A DNA stretch of 64,000 nucleotides, taken from positions 1-64,000 of the forward strand of contig CAXAMN010028983.1 in assembly GCA_963970005.1 (NCBI GenBank). The letters are read 5' to 3'. A program made the translations under genes and the position numbers. Origin of the DNA: Durusdinium trenchii. Its lineage: Eukaryota; Sar; Dinophyceae; Suessiales; Symbiodiniaceae. Below, piece after piece: positions 62,146 to 64,000 of this stretch. The first letter of the stretch is position 1; each line of letters starts with the position of its first letter. The notes under the pieces were generated by a model. It had not been told where the DNA came from. It worked only from the letters and a program-made list of their open reading frames with translations, and made no database searches.

Positions 62146-63770
62146 GTTGAAATCACTATTTAAGTTTCAGTTTGTATTTTATACTCACTCCATACACGAG
62201 CTTATATATAAATGCACCGATGACAGTGTGCCCGGGTGTGATGCTGTTTCATATATAAATGCACCGATGACAGTGTGCCCGGGTGTGATGCTGTTTCATT
62301 TTGCAGGTGAAGTTGGTTTGCCCATTGATCCGCCACCACTCCTTCAATTGCAGCTCTACCGCAATGCTGCTGGTACCCGTGACACTGTCCAGCATAATGT
62401 GGACAGGCTTTTTGCAGGTGCCAACTGTATAGGGGGTCTTGTCGATGTGTGGTGGTTGGCATTTGCTGCACTACTGCCACCGCTGAGAAGACTTTTTGAA
62501 TGTTGAACTAAACATTGAAACATGAGACATGATCATGAGACCTTGCGCTACCAAGTCTTGTTCCATCACTCACAGCGTGACTGCATTTAACCATGTGCAA
62601 GTTATATTATATATATACACTGTCCCTGGCCATGTGCTGGAACCGGAGGTGAAACTCGTGAACGCACCAGTTCCAGTGCTGGCACAAAAAGATCAGATAC
62701 ACACACAGACGTTTGTGGAGAAGATCCTGCTTTGAATCCACGTGGCAAAAAGCAAAAGACCGACACTGGCAATGAGTCTGCCTGCGATCATCATGCTGCC
62801 GCTCCCAAACGTCCACTAGGACCAACCACACTGAAAGAAGCACACCAATGGCATTTCTGGCAGGTGAAGCAAATGCTCATGGGACAGGATGCAGACTTGG
62901 ACCGTGTCAAACGGAACTTTTCCGGTCTGCTTCTTTCGACTCACTATAGCGGATCTGGAGCCCCGGAACTGGCCCTCAACTTTTTGGTGGCTGCGCTTGA
63001 AGACATTTGCCAGGTGACCCTTGATCATCCGATCAGGCATTGGTCGGCAGCTGATATATCAAAAGGACCCAGAGATTTTCTAGCAGCCCACCTTCCGGAC
63101 ACAACTCATATCTTTGGCGATCAATTGTCACGGCTAAGGCAAGGGTGAATGTTTTGAAACAGGACACATGGCACGTGGGCAGTCACTGTTGTTTTTTTTG
63201 TGTTCCAGGCCAGACTTGCAAAACAAACTCCGAGCCATTGAGATGAACAAGAATTCTCAGCTGCAGCAACGCCAGGGACTTATCACAGGCCAGCCACCAA
63301 AAACGCCCCAGAGTTCCAGATCCGCAGCAATCATATCATTATAGCAGCACTTGGTGTGTTTGGTGGTCCACCGGTGCAGCAGCATTCTAGGTCTGAAGAA
63401 CAAGGCAGAGTCCGGCATTGCGTACATCAAGGAGCTTTGGGATGTGTTGGCCACAGACCGAGCCAATGGCGGTGATCCATTTGAATTTTCTCAATGGTGC
63501 TACAAACACCAATGCCAATGTGTTGTGGATCCATCACGGAACTTGCATCGGGATTCTCTCAAAGGCCAGCCAGTCAGACAGTTAGCCAGTCAACCAAAAT
63601 CGTATTTCCAGGGGTTCCAGTGGTGTGTGTTAGTGTTAAGTTACAGTTGCAGTTACACGAGCTGGACAGGTAACATCGCTGGCACGACATGCGTGGATTG
63701 GTCAGCGATGGGAAAGGCACTGCAGCACTTGGGTCCCTCTGCACTGCCTTTTGTGGAGTGGATGTTCGAG
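61944..63770 (+). CDS. C5 cytosine-methyltransferase-like gene, 3' part cut by window
   Basis: Six exons whose phases all agree: 61944-62145, 62307-62417, 62697-63144, 63209-63288, 63391-63564 and 63670-63770. Donors are GT (four) and GC (63288, 63564). The third exon carries a SAM-binding motif I (STHYSGSGAPELALNFLVAA), then WSAADIS, and HIFGDQLSRL as motif III. The fifth has WCYKHQCQCVV. The sixth holds NIAGTTCVDWSAMGK, the motif IV loop with Cys at 63690-63692 in TTCVDWS instead of the usual PCQDFS. It would methylate cytosine-5, or be a DNMT-like relative; target recognition and the ENV motif lie beyond the window. Dinoflagellates carry many such genes, some reported within retrotransposons. 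The start at ATG 61944 is tentative. Confidence 0.8.
62204..62297. repeat. 47-bp tandem duplication in intron
   Basis: Two identical head-to-tail copies (62204-62250, 62251-62297) ending nine bases before the acceptor of exon 62307. Confidence 0.92.
62307..62417 (+). CDS. methyltransferase-like exon 2
   Basis: TTGCAG|GTGAAG to GCAG|GTGCCA: GEVGLPIDPPPLLQLQLYRN and a further 16 residues. Confidence 0.6.
62697..63144 (+). CDS. methyltransferase-like exon 3 (motifs I-III)
   Basis: ATCAG|ATACAC to AAGG|GTGAAT. A polar start (RGKKQKTDTGNES), a helix ending DLDRVKRNFSGLLL, the SAM-binding YSGSGAPE, then DFLAAHLPDTTHIFGDQLSR. Confidence 0.8.
63209..63288 (+). CDS. methyltransferase-like exon 4
   Basis: TTCCAG|GCCAGA to ACAG|GCCAGC (GC donor): PDLQNKLRAIEMNKNSQLQQ RQGLIT. 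Phases match both neighbours. Confidence 0.7.
63391..63564 (+). CDS. methyltransferase-like exon 5
   Basis: TTCTAG|GTCTGA to AAAG|GCCAGC (GC donor): ESGIAYIKELWDVLATDRAN, then SQWCYKHQCQCVVDPSRN. Confidence 0.7.
63670..63770 (+). CDS. methyltransferase-like exon 6 (catalytic Cys)
   Basis: GACAG|GTAACA to GAG|GTTGAG: NIAGTTCVDWSAMGKALQHL then GPSALPFVEWMFE. The Cys of TTCVDWS takes the place of the motif IV nucleophile. Confidence 0.8.
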
Positions 63771-64000
63771 GTTGAGTCCAATCCTCAAAAGCACTGTCTC
63801 ACAGTGTAACAGTGAAACAGTCTGCCGACATTGACACACTGGTATTGAAACTTAAAACATTGTTTGAAGTAATCTACGCACTAAATTAGACATAACATAA
63901 TATAACTAATATTGCTTTGTGCATTCGTGACCTTTACTGTACCACAGTACCACGATGGCACACGCTTCAGGCATCAGGAATACGACTGGGCTGTGCAAGA
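63771..64000 (+). other. intron at window edge
   Basis: Follows the GAG|GTTGAG donor. The rest of the methyltransferase gene lies outside. Confidence 0.5.

Noticed and set aside
1-64000. CRISPR arrays, bacterial operons, rRNA genes
   Set aside because: No regularly spaced identical short repeats with unique spacers, no ribosomal RNA core sequences and no prokaryotic gene layout were seen.

Overview
The window looks like nuclear DNA of a dinoflagellate, probably from the Symbiodiniaceae or a close relative. I infer this from five things: genes cut into many small exons whose boundaries read AG|G at acceptors and GT, GC or GA at donors; protein families typical of those genomes (TIR-like 'SHSW' proteins, TSP1 and Ser/Thr-rich ectodomains, 'CCACG' exons); long same-strand gene blocks; many simple repeats; and a Ty1/copia polyprotein of the type common there. 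No species can be named from the sequence alone. Nothing bacterial, organellar or viral was recognised. There is one assembly gap (46576-46975).

Layout. The left block (about 2.5-43.5 kb) is read from the minus strand. Reading in that direction: (i) a multi-exon subtilisin-like protease (S8 family), 43.3-35.2 kb, with an I9-like propeptide, catalytic Asp, His and Ser, the oxyanion Asn and several micro-exons whose reading phases fit; (ii) a TSP1 exon (34.9 kb), a Cys-rich 'CCACG' exon (30.7 kb), an Asp/Asn-rich exon (30.3 kb) and Ser/Thr-rich exons (29.7-29.1 kb and 21.2-18.6 kb); (iii) unassigned exons at 18.1, 15.4, 13.9 and 12.4 kb; (iv) a TSP1 domain split over two exons (8.3-7.6 kb), then a transmembrane exon (7.1 kb) with a basic tail; (v) a TIR-like multi-pass protein (4.0-2.5 kb) carrying a frameshift. 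Whether (i)-(iv) form one very long gene or several is not decided by the sequence.

A complete Ty1/copia retrotransposon (21340-28677, minus strand) sits between two Ser/Thr-rich exons. It has 102-bp LTRs differing at one base, a 5-bp target duplication, an initiator-Met-type primer site, a polypurine tract and one uninterrupted 2302-codon Gag-Pol frame. About 370 residues follow RNase H and include a membrane helix and a coiled coil.

Between about 43.5 and 47.9 kb the coding strand flips. This divergent zone is filled with palindromes, microsatellites, two approximately 490-bp direct repeats and the gap. The right block (47.9-64 kb) is read from the plus strand. It holds a multi-exon transposase-like gene with an RNase H-fold, hAT-like motif order (47.9 to about 55.4 kb), unassigned exons (55.8-58.4 kb), a single-exon membrane protein with a His/Cys tail (59.6-60.4 kb), a 307-bp element with perfect 91-bp inverted arms (61464-61770), and the 5' part of a C5 cytosine-methyltransferase-like gene (61944 to the window edge) whose exon phases all agree.
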